Assembly (NCBI RefSeq): GCF_001431505.1
Contig: NZ_LDJP01000012.1
Span: 1 to 64,000 of the forward strand
DNA: 64,000 nt
Source: Stenotrophomonas daejeonensis
Lineage (GTDB): Bacteria > Pseudomonadota > Gammaproteobacteria > Xanthomonadales > Xanthomonadaceae
Direction: 5' to 3'
The notes under the pieces were generated by a model. The model was not told the origin of the DNA. It made no database searches and was given only the letters and a program-made list of their open reading frames with translations. This document shows, piece by piece, positions 26,378-35,209 of this stretch. Every line of letters begins with the position of its first letter. The first letter of the stretch is position 1. Made by a program: the position numbers and the translations under genes.

Positions 26378-29283
26378 ACCATCTTGTGCAACGTCGCTTC
26401 GCGCGGCATCGGGTAGCCCAGCAGGTAGCCCTGGCCGAAGTTGCAGCCCATTTCCAGCAGCACCTGCCGCTGGCGCTCGTTCTCGATGCCTTCGCCGATG
26501 GTCTCGATGCCCAGCGTGCGCGCCAGCGACACCACGCCTTCCACCAGCGCCTGCGTGTTCTTGCCGCCCTCGGTGTGCAGGCCGGAGATGAAGCTGCGGT
26601 CGATCTTCAGCGTGCTGATCGGGAACCGGTGCAGGTAGGACAGCGCCGAATAGCCGGTGCCGAAGTCGTCCAGCTGCACCACCATGCCGCGCTCGCGCAG
26701 CTGGCGCAGGATGCGCAGCGTGCGCGGCGCATCCTCCAGCAGCGCCGTTTCGGTCAGCTCCACCCGCAACCGCGACGGATCCGCGCCGGCCGCGTCCAGC
26801 AGCCCGAAAAGGCGCCTGGCGAACTTCGGCACGTGGAAGTGGCGCGGCGAGACATTGACCGAGATGTAGCCCGACGTGGTCGCCGCAAGATCGTGCGCCA
26901 CCTGCTCGTAGATCAGCCAGTCCACCTGCTCGATCAGGCCGCTCTCCTCGCCCAGCTGCATGAAGTCGCCCGGCAGCAGCAGCCCGCGTCCTTCGTGCTG
27001 CCAGCGCAGCAGCGCCTCGTGCCCGACCACCTTGCCGTCCCGCAGCGAGACGATGGGTTGGTAGAACGGCAGGAAATCGCGGTTGCCGATGGCGCGGCGC
27101 AGGTCCGCTTCCAGCTCCAGGCTCTGCAGCGACTGCTCGCGCATCACCTCGTCGAACACCACGCAGCGGTCCTGGCCCATGCCCTTGGCGCGGTACATCG
27201 CCGCGTCGGCGTCGCGCAGCAGCTCGGCGCCGGATTCGTAATGCGGGTTCCACAGCGAAATGCCGATGCTGCCGGACGGGAACAACTCGCGCCCTTCCAC
27301 CCACATCGAGCATTCCAGCGCATGCAGCAGGCGCCGCCCCACGTCCATCGCCTCGTCCGCGCCGCCCTCGCAGCGCACCAGCATGGCGAACTCGTCGCCG
27401 CCCAGCCGCGCCACCACGTCGTTGCCACGCAGCAGGCCGACCAGCCGCCGCGCCACTTCCACCAGCATCCGGTCGCCGGCGGCGTGGCCGATGCTGTCGT
27501 TGACCCACTTGAAGCGGTCCAGGTCGAGGAACAGCAACGCGAATACCGGGCCGATGCCCAGCCGCGCGTGCTCGATGGCCTCCTCCAGCCGCTCCAGCAG
27601 GTGCAGGCGGTTGGGCAGCCCGGTCAGCGAATCGTGCATGGCCTGGTGGCTCAGGCGCTGCTCGATGCGCATGCGCTCGCCGATCTGCGCCAGCAGCTTC
27701 TGGTTGACCTCGCCCAGCTCGTGCGTGCGCTCGGCCACGCGCCGCTCCAGCTCGGCATGCGCCTGCAGCAACCGGTTCTGGTCGCGCTGCCGCGCCAGGC
27801 TGTTGCCGATGTTGTGCGCGACGAAGGCCAGCAGGCGCTGGTCGTCCGGGGTGTACACGACCTGCGGGTTGTAGCTCTGCACCGCGATCACGCCCACCAC
27901 CTCGCCATCGCTGAACAGCGGCACGCCGAGCCAGGACTGCGACTTGGCGCCGAACTCGTGCAGTTCGCCGCGGGCGAGCAACTGGTCGATCTGCCTGCGC
28001 GTGGCCAATAGCGGCTGACCGGTGCGGATGGTGTATTCGGTCAGGCCGCCGCCGAACTTGCGCGGGGGGCGCTCGCGGTTGAATTCGTCCACCGAATAGA
28101 CGAACTCCAGCCCGTCGCCGGCCTCGTTGATCAATGCGATGTAGAAATTGCCGGCATCGAGCAGGCCGCCGATCACCCGGTGCAGCTCGGCATGGAACTC
28201 GGCCTGGCTGCCGCAGCTCATGGCCAGTTCGGAGATGTTGAACAGCGCCGCCTGCAATGCCTCGGCGCGCTGCCGCTCGACGATTTCGCCGCGCAGGCTG
28301 GCGTTGGCGTGCTCCAGCTCCAGCGTGCGCCGCTGCACGTGCTGTTCCAGCTGCACGTGCGCCTGGCGCCGGTCCATCGCGGTCAGGATGTGGGTGGTGA
28401 CGAAGTTGAGGACCGCGCGGTCCTCGTCGTCGTACTGCACGCCGGGCTCGTAGCTCTGCACCACGATGGCGCCGCACACGACGTTGTCGCGCCACATCGG
28501 CACGCCCAGCCAGTCGGCGCTGTCCGGGCCGCTGGGCACCGAGTGCCGCGGGTCCAGTTCGCGGAGCAGGACCCGCGACGGGCCATGCATCACCCGGCCG
28601 CTGCGCATCACCGCGAAGGTCAGGCTGTCCTGCATGTCCTCGTAGTGGATGCGTTGCTCCGGGTCCGGCGCGAAGCTGTCCTGGGTATCGAAGAAGTACA
28701 GGAAGCGCAGGCTGCTCTGGGTTTCGTCGCATTCGACGATGTAGCAGTTTTCCGCGTACATCAACGTGGACAGGATGCGATGGAAATTGCCGAGCATTTC
28801 CGACATTTCAAGGTCACTGCCGGCCAGGTCGGCGATCTCGAACAGGGCCTGCTGCAGGCGCTTGGAACGCTCCAGCTGCTCGATCTGCCGTCCCTGCCGC
28901 ATCGATACCAGCACCGCGGCGACCAGCGCCCGTGCGGTGCTCAGCCATGCCCGGCGCTGCGTTTCCGAGAACGTGGCCGACACCTCGGCCAGCACCACGA
29001 TGCGGGCGCCGCTCTCGGCGTGGGTCCAGCACTCCCACAGCGGCTGGTGCAGGCCGGCCGGCAGCTTGCCGCCGCCAAGCAGCACGCCGGCGGCCTCGCG
29101 CAACCGCGTGTCCTCGGCCGGGCTGGTACGGCAGCCGGTCCCCAGCACGGCATCATCCCAGGCAAGGGCCACCGTGCTGCCGGCAGGCAACAGGCCATGC
29201 AGCGGCGTCACCACGTCGTTGACCGACGCATTGGCCTGTGCGGGCATGTTTTCGGCACTGCTTTGGCGCGGTTCGTCTGCCAT
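26374..29283 (-). CDS. GAF-GAF-GGDEF-EAL cyclic-di-GMP enzyme
   Basis: A 969-residue cytoplasmic signalling protein that makes or breaks cyclic di-GMP. An N-terminal unknown region (1-150) is followed by two GAF domains (about 165-330 and 385-540), each with a phrase of the type WLGVPM-RDN or WLGVPLFSDGEVVGVIAVQSY, joined by coiled coils. The GGDEF domain has an intact GGDEF near 628-632 with the inhibitory RxxD site (RGND) exactly five residues before it. The EAL domain has EALLRW near 756, DDFGTGYSALSYL, and the other metal ligands, so both activities look possible. The ATG at 29283 follows GGAAGGC. No transmembrane segment is seen. The stop codon lies inside a REP. Confidence 0.92.
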   Translation of the reverse strand: MADEPRQSSAENMPAQANASVNDVVTPLHGLLPAGSTVALAWDDAVLGTGCRTSPAEDTRLREAAGVLLGGGKLPAGLHQPLWECWTHAESGARIVVLAEVSATFSETQRRAWLSTARALVAAVLVSMRQGRQIEQLERSKRLQQALFEIADLAGSDLEMSEMLGNFHRILSTLMYAENCYIVECDETQSSLRFLYFFDTQDSFAPDPEQRIHYEDMQDSLTFAVMRSGRVMHGPSRVLLRELDPRHSVPSGPDSADWLGVPMWRDNVVCGAIVVQSYEPGVQYDDEDRAVLNFVTTHILTAMDRRQAHVQLEQHVQRRTLELEHANASLRGEIVERQRAEALQAALFNISELAMSCGSQAEFHAELHRVIGGLLDAGNFYIALINEAGDGLEFVYSVDEFNRERPPRKFGGGLTEYTIRTGQPLLATRRQIDQLLARGELHEFGAKSQSWLGVPLFSDGEVVGVIAVQSYNPQVVYTPDDQRLLAFVAHNIGNSLARQRDQNRLLQAHAELERRVAERTHELGEVNQKLLAQIGERMRIEQRLSHQAMHDSLTGLPNRLHLLERLEEAIEHARLGIGPVFALLFLDLDRFKWVNDSIGHAAGDRMLVEVARRLVGLLRGNDVVARLGGDEFAMLVRCEGGADEAMDVGRRLLHALECSMWVEGRELFPSGSIGISLWNPHYESGAELLRDADAAMYRAKGMGQDRCVVFDEVMREQSLQSLELEADLRRAIGNRDFLPFYQPIVSLRDGKVVGHEALLRWQHEGRGLLLPGDFMQLGEESGLIEQVDWLIYEQVAHDLAATTSGYISVNVSPRHFHVPKFARRLFGLLDAAGADPSRLRVELTETALLEDAPRTLRILRQLRERGMVVQLDDFGTGYSALSYLHRFPISTLKIDRSFISGLHTEGGKNTQALVEGVVSLARTLGIETIGEGIENERQRQVLLEMGCNFGQGYLLGYPMPREATLHKMV

Positions 29284-29301
29284 GCCTTCCGTCTCTATCC
29301 G

Positions 29302-29318
29302 GTTCCGGTACCCGGAAC
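29302..29318. promoter_or_regulatory. Small palindrome between the divergent GGDEF-EAL and sigma genes
   Basis: GTTCCGG (29302-29308) and CCGGAAC (29312-29318) form a 7-base inverted repeat in the 146-base divergent region. It could serve either gene. No confident -35/-10 pair was found for the ECF gene. Confidence 0.3.
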
Positions 29319-29429
29319 TCCCCCCGCCCGCAGCATAACGCCCCGCGGCGTGGCCAAGGTGTCCGGGTCGACATTTCCTGAACCCGTACTCCGGCGCCGG
29401 CGATGCCCGGCTAGGCACGGGCGCGGCGA

Positions 29430-30005
29430 ATGCTTAGGCTGCGGCGCGTGGATACCGCCGTGCAGACACCGACCGACGAAACGCTGATGCTGGCCTATGC
29501 CGCCGGCGACGGCGAGGCGTTCGCCGAGCTGTACGCGCGCCACCGCGCCCGGCTGTTCCACTACCTGCTCGGGCAGTTGCGCGACCGCGCGCTGGCCGAG
29601 GAGCTGTTCCAGGACGTGTGGCAACGCCTGGTCCATGCCCGTGCGGGCTGGAAGCCGGAGGCGGCGTTCGCCACCTGGTTGTTCCGCATCGCCCACAACC
29701 GCCTCAACGACCACTGGCGCGCCGCCCGCCATCGCCCGGCCGCCCCGGACGATGCCGACGCGCGCACCGCGCGGCTGGCCGATACCCGCACCCCGGAGCT
29801 GCTGGCCGACGAACAGGCGCAACGGCTGCAGCTGCACCGCGCGCTGGCCGAGCTGCCGCCGGAGCAACAGGAGGTGGTGATCCTGCGCCTGGAGCAGGAA
29901 CTGAGCCTGGAGGAGATCGGGCAGATCACCGGCGTCGGCCGGGAAACCGTCAAGTCGCGGCTGCGCTATGCGATGGACAAGCTGCGCGCGAGGTTGAACG
30001 AATGA
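29430..30005 (+). CDS. ECF-type RNA polymerase sigma factor
   Basis: A 191-residue group IV sigma factor. Region 2 covers about 25-95 (AFAELYARHRARLFHYLLGQ, then EELFQDVWQRLVHAR and WLFRIAHNRLNDHWR) and region 4 about 125-185 (LPPEQQEVVILRLEQELSLE and GVGRETVKSRLRYAMDKLR). The start may be the ATG at 29430 or an in-frame GTG at 29448; the first is used here. Its stop overlaps the ATG of a membrane protein (ATGA) that is probably its anti-sigma partner. Target promoters are not known. Confidence 0.9.
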   Translation: MLRLRRVDTAVQTPTDETLMLAYAAGDGEAFAELYARHRARLFHYLLGQLRDRALAEELFQDVWQRLVHARAGWKPEAAFATWLFRIAHNRLNDHWRAARHRPAAPDDADARTARLADTRTPELLADEQAQRLQLHRALAELPPEQQEVVILRLEQELSLEEIGQITGVGRETVKSRLRYAMDKLRARLNE

Positions 30006-30847
30006 ACACCCCCGATCGGCTGAGCCCCGAAGAACGCGCGCTGGCGCGACTGCTGGGTCGCCCCGCGGCCGCGGCGCCCGATCCGCGCGTCGACGCCGCG
30101 ATTGCCGAGCTGGCGCGGCAACCGGCCGCACCGGCGCCGACGCGACCCACGGCGCCGGCGCCCTCCGTCACGCCGCATGCGCGGCATCGGCGCCGCCGCG
30201 CCGTGGTGCCGGCATTGGCCGTGGCCGCGTCGCTGGTGCTGGTGGTGGGTCTGGCATGGCAACTGCGGCCCACTCCGCCGCCGCTGGACTTGCCCGTGCT
30301 CGCCGAGGCGCTTCCGCCGCCGGCAGCCGCACCGCTCCCGGCCGCCGACGTGCCGATGCCGGAAGCGGCCATCGAACCCGTGGCACCCGCCGTCCGCATG
30401 GCTGCCCCGGCAGAGGCGCCACCTCCTCGCGCAAGCGCGGCGTCCGATGCCGCGACCCGTACCGAGCGCGCACGCAAGGAATCGTCGCGGGCGGTGGAAG
30501 CGGCTTCCGCGAGAATCGTGCCACCCTCGCCGCCGGCTCCTCCCGCGCCATTGCCGGCCAGCCCAGCACAGGCCGATATCGTCCTGCCCGCCCCTGCCGG
30601 TGCCGCACCGGCACGGCTGGCTGCAACACCGGCGCCGGCAAAACTGGATGCACCCGCCGCCACGGCGGCATCCCCTGACCTGGACGCCGATGCCGCCCTG
30701 CCCCCGCGGCGATGGTTGCAACGCATCCGGCAGCGGCACGAGGACGGCGACGACGAGGGCGCGCGCGCCAGCCTGCGTCGCTTCGTCGAGGTTCATCCGA
30801 AGGCCCGCATCCCGCGCGACCTGCGCCCGTTGCTGGAAGATTCGTAG
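30002..30847 (+). CDS. Membrane protein, probable anti-sigma partner
   Basis: A 281-residue protein with a short cytoplasmic part (1-60), one membrane helix (about 67-86, VVPALAVAASLVLVVGLAW) after a basic cluster RHRRRR, and a long Pro/Ala-rich periplasmic region (about 90-240). The last 40 residues regain order: PRRWLQRIRQRHEDGDDEGA, then RFVEVHPKARIPRDLRPL. Overlap with the sigma gene and the topology suggest an anti-sigma factor, but the His-Cys-Cys zinc motif of classical ZAS domains is absent. The stop codon TAG is supplied by the GTAG of the adjoining REP. Confidence 0.65.
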   Translation: MNTPDRLSPEERALARLLGRPAAAAPDPRVDAAIAELARQPAAPAPTRPTAPAPSVTPHARHRRRRAVVPALAVAASLVLVVGLAWQLRPTPPPLDLPVLAEALPPPAAAPLPAADVPMPEAAIEPVAPAVRMAAPAEAPPPRASAASDAATRTERARKESSRAVEAASARIVPPSPPAPPAPLPASPAQADIVLPAPAGAAPARLAATPAPAKLDAPAATAASPDLDADAALPPRRWLQRIRQRHEDGDDEGARASLRRFVEVHPKARIPRDLRPLLEDS

Positions 30848-30914
30848 GTACCGGGCTTGCCCGGTACGGAGCCTTCCACGGTAATGCTCCATGCGGGGCA
30901 AGCCCCGCATCCAC
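30844..30914 (+). repeat. REP pair at the 3' end of the anti-sigma gene
   Basis: GTAGGTACCGGGCTTGCCCG and its stem complement, then ATGCGGGGCAAGCCCCGCAT ending CCAC. The two halves have different stems. The TAG of the first tetramer is the stop codon of the gene. Confidence 0.8.
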
Positions 30915-30940
30915 GGCTGCGGGTTTCCGCACTGAACCCG

Positions 30941-31008
30941 GTGGGTGCCGACCGTTGGTCGGCACTGTCTGCACAGCGCCGCCGCCACGACCAACGGTCG
31001 GGCGCTAC
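30941..31008 (+). repeat. REP pair, second in the 30.8-31.1 kb block
   Basis: GTGGGTGCCGACCGTTGGTC at the left mirrors GACCAACGGTCGGGCGCTAC at the right, as at 26201-26289. Confidence 0.75.
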
Positions 31009-31011
31009 CGC

Positions 31012-31081
31012 GTAGGTGCCGGGCTTGCCCGGCACGGGGCTTTATCGGGAATGCTCCATGTAGGACAAGCCCCGAATCCAC
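31012..31081 (+). repeat. REP pair, third in the 30.8-31.1 kb block
   Basis: GTAGGTGCCGGGCTTGCCCG with its stem complement, then a degraded ATGTAGGACAAGCCCCGAAT ending CCAC. With its two neighbours it fills nearly all of the 309-base gap between the anti-sigma and yigZ genes; there is no gene there. Confidence 0.7.
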
Positions 31082-31143
31082 GGCAAGCCCCATTCTCCCG
31101 ACCGGACATGGCAAGGCATCCAATCCGCCGCTGGGCTCTCGCC

Positions 31144-31149
31144 TAGAAT
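31144..31149 (+). promoter_or_regulatory. -10 box TAGAAT next to the yigZ start
   Basis: TAGAAT ends 7 bases before the ATG at 31157, so transcription would begin at or one base before that ATG and the mRNA would be leaderless. Confidence 0.4.
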
Positions 31150-31156
31150 GGCCGGG

Positions 31157-31741
31157 ATGCCCGATACCCTCGCCACGCCCGCCAGCCACCTGCTGGAAGT
31201 CAAGCACAGCCGCTTCCTCGCCCACGCCGCCCCCATCGGCAACGCCGCCGATGCGCTGGCCTTCGTCGCGTCGGTATCGGTCGCCGACGCCACCCACAAC
31301 TGCTGGGCCTACCGCCATGGCGGCGAATATCGTTCCAGCGACGACGGTGAACCCGCAGGTACCGCAGGACGGCCGATCCTTGCCGCCATCGACGGCCAGG
31401 GCTACGACCGCATCGTCGTGGTCGTCACCCGCTGGTTCGGCGGCATCAAGCTCGGCGCCGGCGGGCTGGTACGCGCCTATGGCGGCGCCGCGGCCGAATG
31501 CCTGCGGCTGGCGCCACGGCTGCCGCTGATCGCGATGAAGCGGCTGCACCTGGCCTGCCCGTTCGATGCGCTCGGCAGCGTGCACACGCTGCTGGCCGCG
31601 CATGCGGTGGACAAGCTCGGCGAAAGCTTCGACGAACATGGCGCACGCTTGCACGTCGAACTGCCGGCCGAACGCGTCGATGACTTGAAAACCCGGCTGC
31701 GCGACGCCACCCGTGACAGGGTGCGGTGGAGCGACGAGTGA
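31157..31741 (+). CDS. yigZ: YigZ/IMPACT family protein
   Basis: A 194-residue protein of the YigZ family, related to yeast YIH1/IMPACT; the bacterial role is unclear. The N-terminal domain carries the conserved HNCWAYRHG, DDGEPAGTAGRPIL and TRWFGGIKLGAGGLVRAYGG motifs, followed by a small ferredoxin-like C-terminal domain. I chose the ATG at 31157 over that at 31148, because a -10 box fits a leaderless start there and the extra residues (MAG) are not conserved in type. Confidence 0.88.
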   Translation: MPDTLATPASHLLEVKHSRFLAHAAPIGNAADALAFVASVSVADATHNCWAYRHGGEYRSSDDGEPAGTAGRPILAAIDGQGYDRIVVVVTRWFGGIKLGAGGLVRAYGGAAAECLRLAPRLPLIAMKRLHLACPFDALGSVHTLLAAHAVDKLGESFDEHGARLHVELPAERVDDLKTRLRDATRDRVRWSDE

Positions 31742-31835
31742 ACGCCCGGGAGGGGGCTGTCGATTTTCCCCTCCACCGTCCTCCCGGCCATTGCCGGCCT
31801 GCACTTCCCCCTTTTCCCACGCAGCCACTCCCCCG

Positions 31836-33611
31836 ATGACCGACACGTCCGCCACCGAACCCACCACCGGCCGCAACAAGGCCAAGCTCGGCACGTTGCG
31901 CGCGCTGTGGCCGTTCGTGCGCCGGCACATGGGCCTGTTCGTGGCCTGGCTGGCAGCGCTGGCGGTGGCCTCGGCGGCAACGCTGAGCTTCCCGGTCGCG
32001 TTCCGGCGCATGATCGACGACGGCTTCAACAGCGGCGGCAACATCGACCAGGTATTCCTGCTGGTGTTCGCGGTGGTGGTGGTGCTGGCGCTGGCCAGCG
32101 CGGCGCGCTTCTTCTTCGTCTCGCTGCTGGGCGAAAAGGTGGTGGCCGACCTGCGCCGGCAGCTGTATGCGCACCTGGTGGCGCTGGACGCGCAGTTCCA
32201 CGACCGCAACCGCAGCGGCGAGCTGGTGTCGCGGCTGTCGGCCGACAGCGAGCTGCTGCGCAGCGTGGTCGGCAGCAGCATGTCGGTGGCGCTGCGCAGC
32301 ACCGTCACCGTGGTCGGCAGCCTGGCGATGCTGTTCGTCACCAGCCCGCGGCTGGCCGCCTTCACCCTGGTCGGCATCCCGCTGGCGGTGTTGCCGATCG
32401 TGCTCGGCGCGCGCCGGCTGGAAAAGGCCTCGCGCGCCACCCAGGACCGCGTCGCCGACGCCAACAACCTCGCCAGCGAAACCCTCGGCGCCATCCGCAC
32501 CGTGCAGGCGCATGCGCGCGAAGGCTACGAGACCGGCCGCTTCGCCGCCGCCGTGCGCGTGGCGGTGGATACCGCGCGGCGCCGCATCCGCACCCAGTCG
32601 CTGGTCACCGCCATCGTCATCACCCTGGTGTTCGGCGCGGTGGTGCTGGTGCTGTGGTCCGGCGCGCACGACGTGATCGGCGGGCGCATCAGCAAGGGCG
32701 AGCTCGGCCAGTTCGTGTTCTATGCGCTGATCGGCGGCGGCTCGGTCGGCGCATTGGCCGAAGTCTGGAACGAACTGCAGCGCGCGGCCGGCGGCATGGG
32801 CCGCATCGCCGAGCTGCTGCAGGAATCGGCCGGCGTGCGTGCCCCAGCATCGCCACAGATGTTGCCCGTACCGCTGCGCGGCGACATCCGCTTCGACGAC
32901 GTGGTGTTCCACTATCCGCAGCGCCCCACCCAGGCCGCGCTGGAAGGCTTCACCCTGCACGTGCGGCCGGGCGAAACCGTCGCGCTGGTCGGTCCCTCCG
33001 GCGCCGGCAAGAGCACCGTGCTGTCGCTGCTGCTGCGTTTCCACGACCCGGACGGCGGCACGATCAGCATCGACGGCGTCGACCTGCGCGATGCCGACCC
33101 CACCGCGCTGCGCGAGCAGGTGGCGCTGGTGCCGCAGCAGCCGGCGCTGTTCGCCAGCAGCGCCGCCGACAACATCCGCTACGGCCGGCTCGAAGCCAGC
33201 GACGAGCAACTGCATGCCGCCGCCCGCGCCGCCGAGGCCGACGAATTCATCCGTACCCTGCCCGAAGGCTATGCCAGCGAACTGGGCGAACGCGGCGCGC
33301 GCCTGTCCGGCGGCCAGCAGCAGCGCATCGCCATCGCCCGTGCGTTGCTCAAGGACGCGCCGGTGCTGCTGCTGGACGAAGCCACCAGCGCACTGGATGC
33401 GCAGAGCGAGCGCGCGGTGCAGCAGGCACTGGAGCGGTTGATGGCCGGGCGCACCACGCTGGTGATCGCGCACCGCCTGGCCACCGTGCTCAAGGCCGAC
33501 CGCATCGTGGTGATGGACCACGGCCGCATCGTCGCCCAGGGCACGCACGAGCAGCTGCTGCGCGAAGGTGGCCTGTACGCGGAGCTGGCGCGGCTGCAGT
33601 TCATCGACTGA
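31836..33611 (+). CDS. MsbA-like ABC exporter, half-transporter
   Basis: A 591-residue fused permease-ATPase that should work as a homodimer in the inner membrane, exporting a lipid or drug. Six membrane helices span about 30-320; the ATPase follows with Walker A GPSGAGKST (about 387-395), signature LSGGQQQRIAIARALL and Walker B VLLLDEATSALD. It is closest in feel to the ABCB-type multidrug or lipid exporters (PF00664 plus PF00005). It lies 94 bases behind yigZ. The substrate cannot be assigned. Confidence 0.9.
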   Translation: MTDTSATEPTTGRNKAKLGTLRALWPFVRRHMGLFVAWLAALAVASAATLSFPVAFRRMIDDGFNSGGNIDQVFLLVFAVVVVLALASAARFFFVSLLGEKVVADLRRQLYAHLVALDAQFHDRNRSGELVSRLSADSELLRSVVGSSMSVALRSTVTVVGSLAMLFVTSPRLAAFTLVGIPLAVLPIVLGARRLEKASRATQDRVADANNLASETLGAIRTVQAHAREGYETGRFAAAVRVAVDTARRRIRTQSLVTAIVITLVFGAVVLVLWSGAHDVIGGRISKGELGQFVFYALIGGGSVGALAEVWNELQRAAGGMGRIAELLQESAGVRAPASPQMLPVPLRGDIRFDDVVFHYPQRPTQAALEGFTLHVRPGETVALVGPSGAGKSTVLSLLLRFHDPDGGTISIDGVDLRDADPTALREQVALVPQQPALFASSAADNIRYGRLEASDEQLHAAARAAEADEFIRTLPEGYASELGERGARLSGGQQQRIAIARALLKDAPVLLLDEATSALDAQSERAVQQALERLMAGRTTLVIAHRLATVLKADRIVVMDHGRIVAQGTHEQLLREGGLYAELARLQFID

Positions 33612-33685
33612 TAACGCGCGGCTAACGCTGCCGGGCGCATGCTCGCCCCGTCACACCGGGTTGCATGCCAAGCAGGAGGTTCGTC

Positions 33686-33880
33686 ATGTCGTTCCGCCAG
33701 TTCCCCGCCACCGACACCAATGGCGAAAGCCGCATCATCATCGAGTTCAAGCCCGAGCCCGGCGACACGCAGAATGCCGCCGACAGCGGCCCGCGTTACG
33801 AGCTGGACGATGGCCGCCACCTGCGGCGCAATGCCCGCGAATTCACTACCGCCGACGGCGAGCTGACGCTGCGGATCTGA
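33686..33880 (+). CDS. Small conserved hypothetical protein
   Basis: A 64-residue acidic protein, MSFRQFPATDTNGESRIIIE onward, ending ELTLRI. A strong Shine-Dalgarno AGGAGGT lies 8 bases before the ATG, and the sequence is well behaved in composition, so I take it as real. The pattern of short strands (RIIIEFKP, RYELDDGRHL) suggests a small beta-rich fold. No function is known to me; it follows the ABC exporter by 74 bases. Confidence 0.7.
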   Translation: MSFRQFPATDTNGESRIIIEFKPEPGDTQNAADSGPRYELDDGRHLRRNAREFTTADGELTLRI

Positions 33881-33890
33881 ACGAACCTGC

Positions 33891-33961
33891 GCAGGAGCGC
33901 ACCTTGGTGCGCGAACGGGCATTACCGGGAAAGCCTCCCGCGCACCAAAGTGCGCTCCTGC
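33891..33961 (+). repeat. REP pair with AGGAGCGCACCTTGGTGCGC stem
   Basis: GCAGGAGCGCACCTTGGTGC at the left mirrors GCACCAAAGTGCGCTCCTGC at the right (one mismatch). Same family as 17018-17089, but with GCAG/CTGC tips. Confidence 0.8.
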
Positions 33962-34021
33962 ATCGTGGCTGGCGAATAATTCACCAGCCCTCTTGACAGC
34001 CTTGCGCCGCAACGGCCGCCG

Positions 34022-34075
34022 GCATTCATCCACAGGTTTGTGCGCAGTTCATCCACACCGGCTGTGGATGAATGC
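34022..34075. promoter_or_regulatory. DnaA-box-like cluster and 14-base inverted repeat
   Basis: GCATTCATCCACAG (34022-34035) and CTGTGGATGAATGC (34062-34075) are perfect inverted repeats. A third TTCATCCACA lies between them (34048-34057). The shared core TCATCCACA differs at one base from the DnaA box TTATCCACA. It lies just downstream of tyrA. It lacks a T-run, so it is not a standard terminator. Confidence 0.45.
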
Positions 34076-34081
34076 GCGCGC

Positions 34082-35209
34082 TCAGCGTTCCAGCACCCGG
34101 CCGATGCCGCTGCGGTCGATCTCGGCCACCGCCGCTTCGACGATTTCCGCCGCATATTCGTGGTCGAAGCCGATGCGGAAATGCACCTCGCCGGCCGGCG
34201 TGCGCGAGGAGTGGATCGAGGCCAGGCTGATGCCGTGGCGCTCGAACACGTGCAGCAGTTCGCGCAACGAGCCGGCGCGGTCCTCCGGCAGGTGCACGCT
34301 GATCGCGCGACGCTCGCTCAGGTCGGCCAGCAGGTAGCCGAGCCGCTCGAAGCTGTAGTTGCCTTCCTGCAGGGTCGCCGCGTCGATCGCCTCGCGGTTG
34401 CCGGTCAGGAACTGCCGGCGGAAGGCGGCGCGCGACGCATCGTCGCCGGCGCCCACCAGCGTGCGCAGCTGCTGCAGCTGCCGCAGCAGCCGGTCGAGCA
34501 TCTCCACCGTATGCGGGTTGCCGAACTGGATGTCCTCGTAGATCGCCGGGTTCAGCGACAGGATGCGCGCGATCGCCGCCGCGTCCATTTCGAACGCGGT
34601 CGAGCGGTAGGGCATCAATGCCTGCAGTTCGCCGAGCAGCGGTGCGTACTCGCGCAGCACGCCGGCCTGCGCCAGATGGGTGGCGTGCACCATGGCCTGC
34701 ACCAGCGCCATCACCCGGTCGTGGTGCTCAGGCGTGGCCGCCACGCAATCGGCTTCCAGCGCGGCGTACAACTGCGCCAGCCACGGCTGCCAGCGCGCAT
34801 CGGGCCGCGCTTCGCAGACCACCATCACCCGCCCCCGCAGCGTCGGCGCCTTGGGCGGCGCGGTCATCGGGTGCAGGCCCACCACCGCCGCCTGCGATTC
34901 CAGCATCGCCGCCACCGGCGCGGCCTTGATCGAGGTGACGTCCAGCCACAGCCGCCCGTGTTCGCGGCCGCCGGACTGGCGTATGTAGTCGCGGATCAAC
35001 CCCGGCGTATGCCGGATCGGCGCGGAAAACAGCAGCACGTCAGCCTGTTCCAGCAACTGCTCGGGCGTGTGCGAGTCGCTGTCGACCGGGTCGTGGCCAA
35101 TCACCTCCAGCGCCATGCGCGACTGGAAGAAGCCGCGCAGCCAGCGGCCATAGGCGCCGCCGCTGCCGACGATGCCGATGACCGGCGAAGTGGTCGCGGG
35201 CAGGCTCAC
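34082..35209 (-). CDS. tyrA: Prephenate dehydrogenase with C-terminal ACT domain
   Basis: Oxidative decarboxylation of prephenate for tyrosine synthesis (375 residues). The N-terminal NAD-binding fold has PVIGIVGSGGAYGRWLRGFF and the substrate-site His in VVGLHPMTAPPKA; the helical dimer domain follows. Residues about 295-370 form an ACT domain (RAISVHLPEDRAGSLRELLH, then HGISLASIHSSRT), which implies allosteric control, probably by tyrosine. The start is a GTG whose last bases overlap the pdxY stop (GTGA), so pdxY and tyrA are one operon. Confidence 0.93.
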   Translation of the reverse strand: MSLPATTSPVIGIVGSGGAYGRWLRGFFQSRMALEVIGHDPVDSDSHTPEQLLEQADVLLFSAPIRHTPGLIRDYIRQSGGREHGRLWLDVTSIKAAPVAAMLESQAAVVGLHPMTAPPKAPTLRGRVMVVCEARPDARWQPWLAQLYAALEADCVAATPEHHDRVMALVQAMVHATHLAQAGVLREYAPLLGELQALMPYRSTAFEMDAAAIARILSLNPAIYEDIQFGNPHTVEMLDRLLRQLQQLRTLVGAGDDASRAAFRRQFLTGNREAIDAATLQEGNYSFERLGYLLADLSERRAISVHLPEDRAGSLRELLHVFERHGISLASIHSSRTPAGEVHFRIGFDHEYAAEIVEAAVAEIDRSGIGRVLER

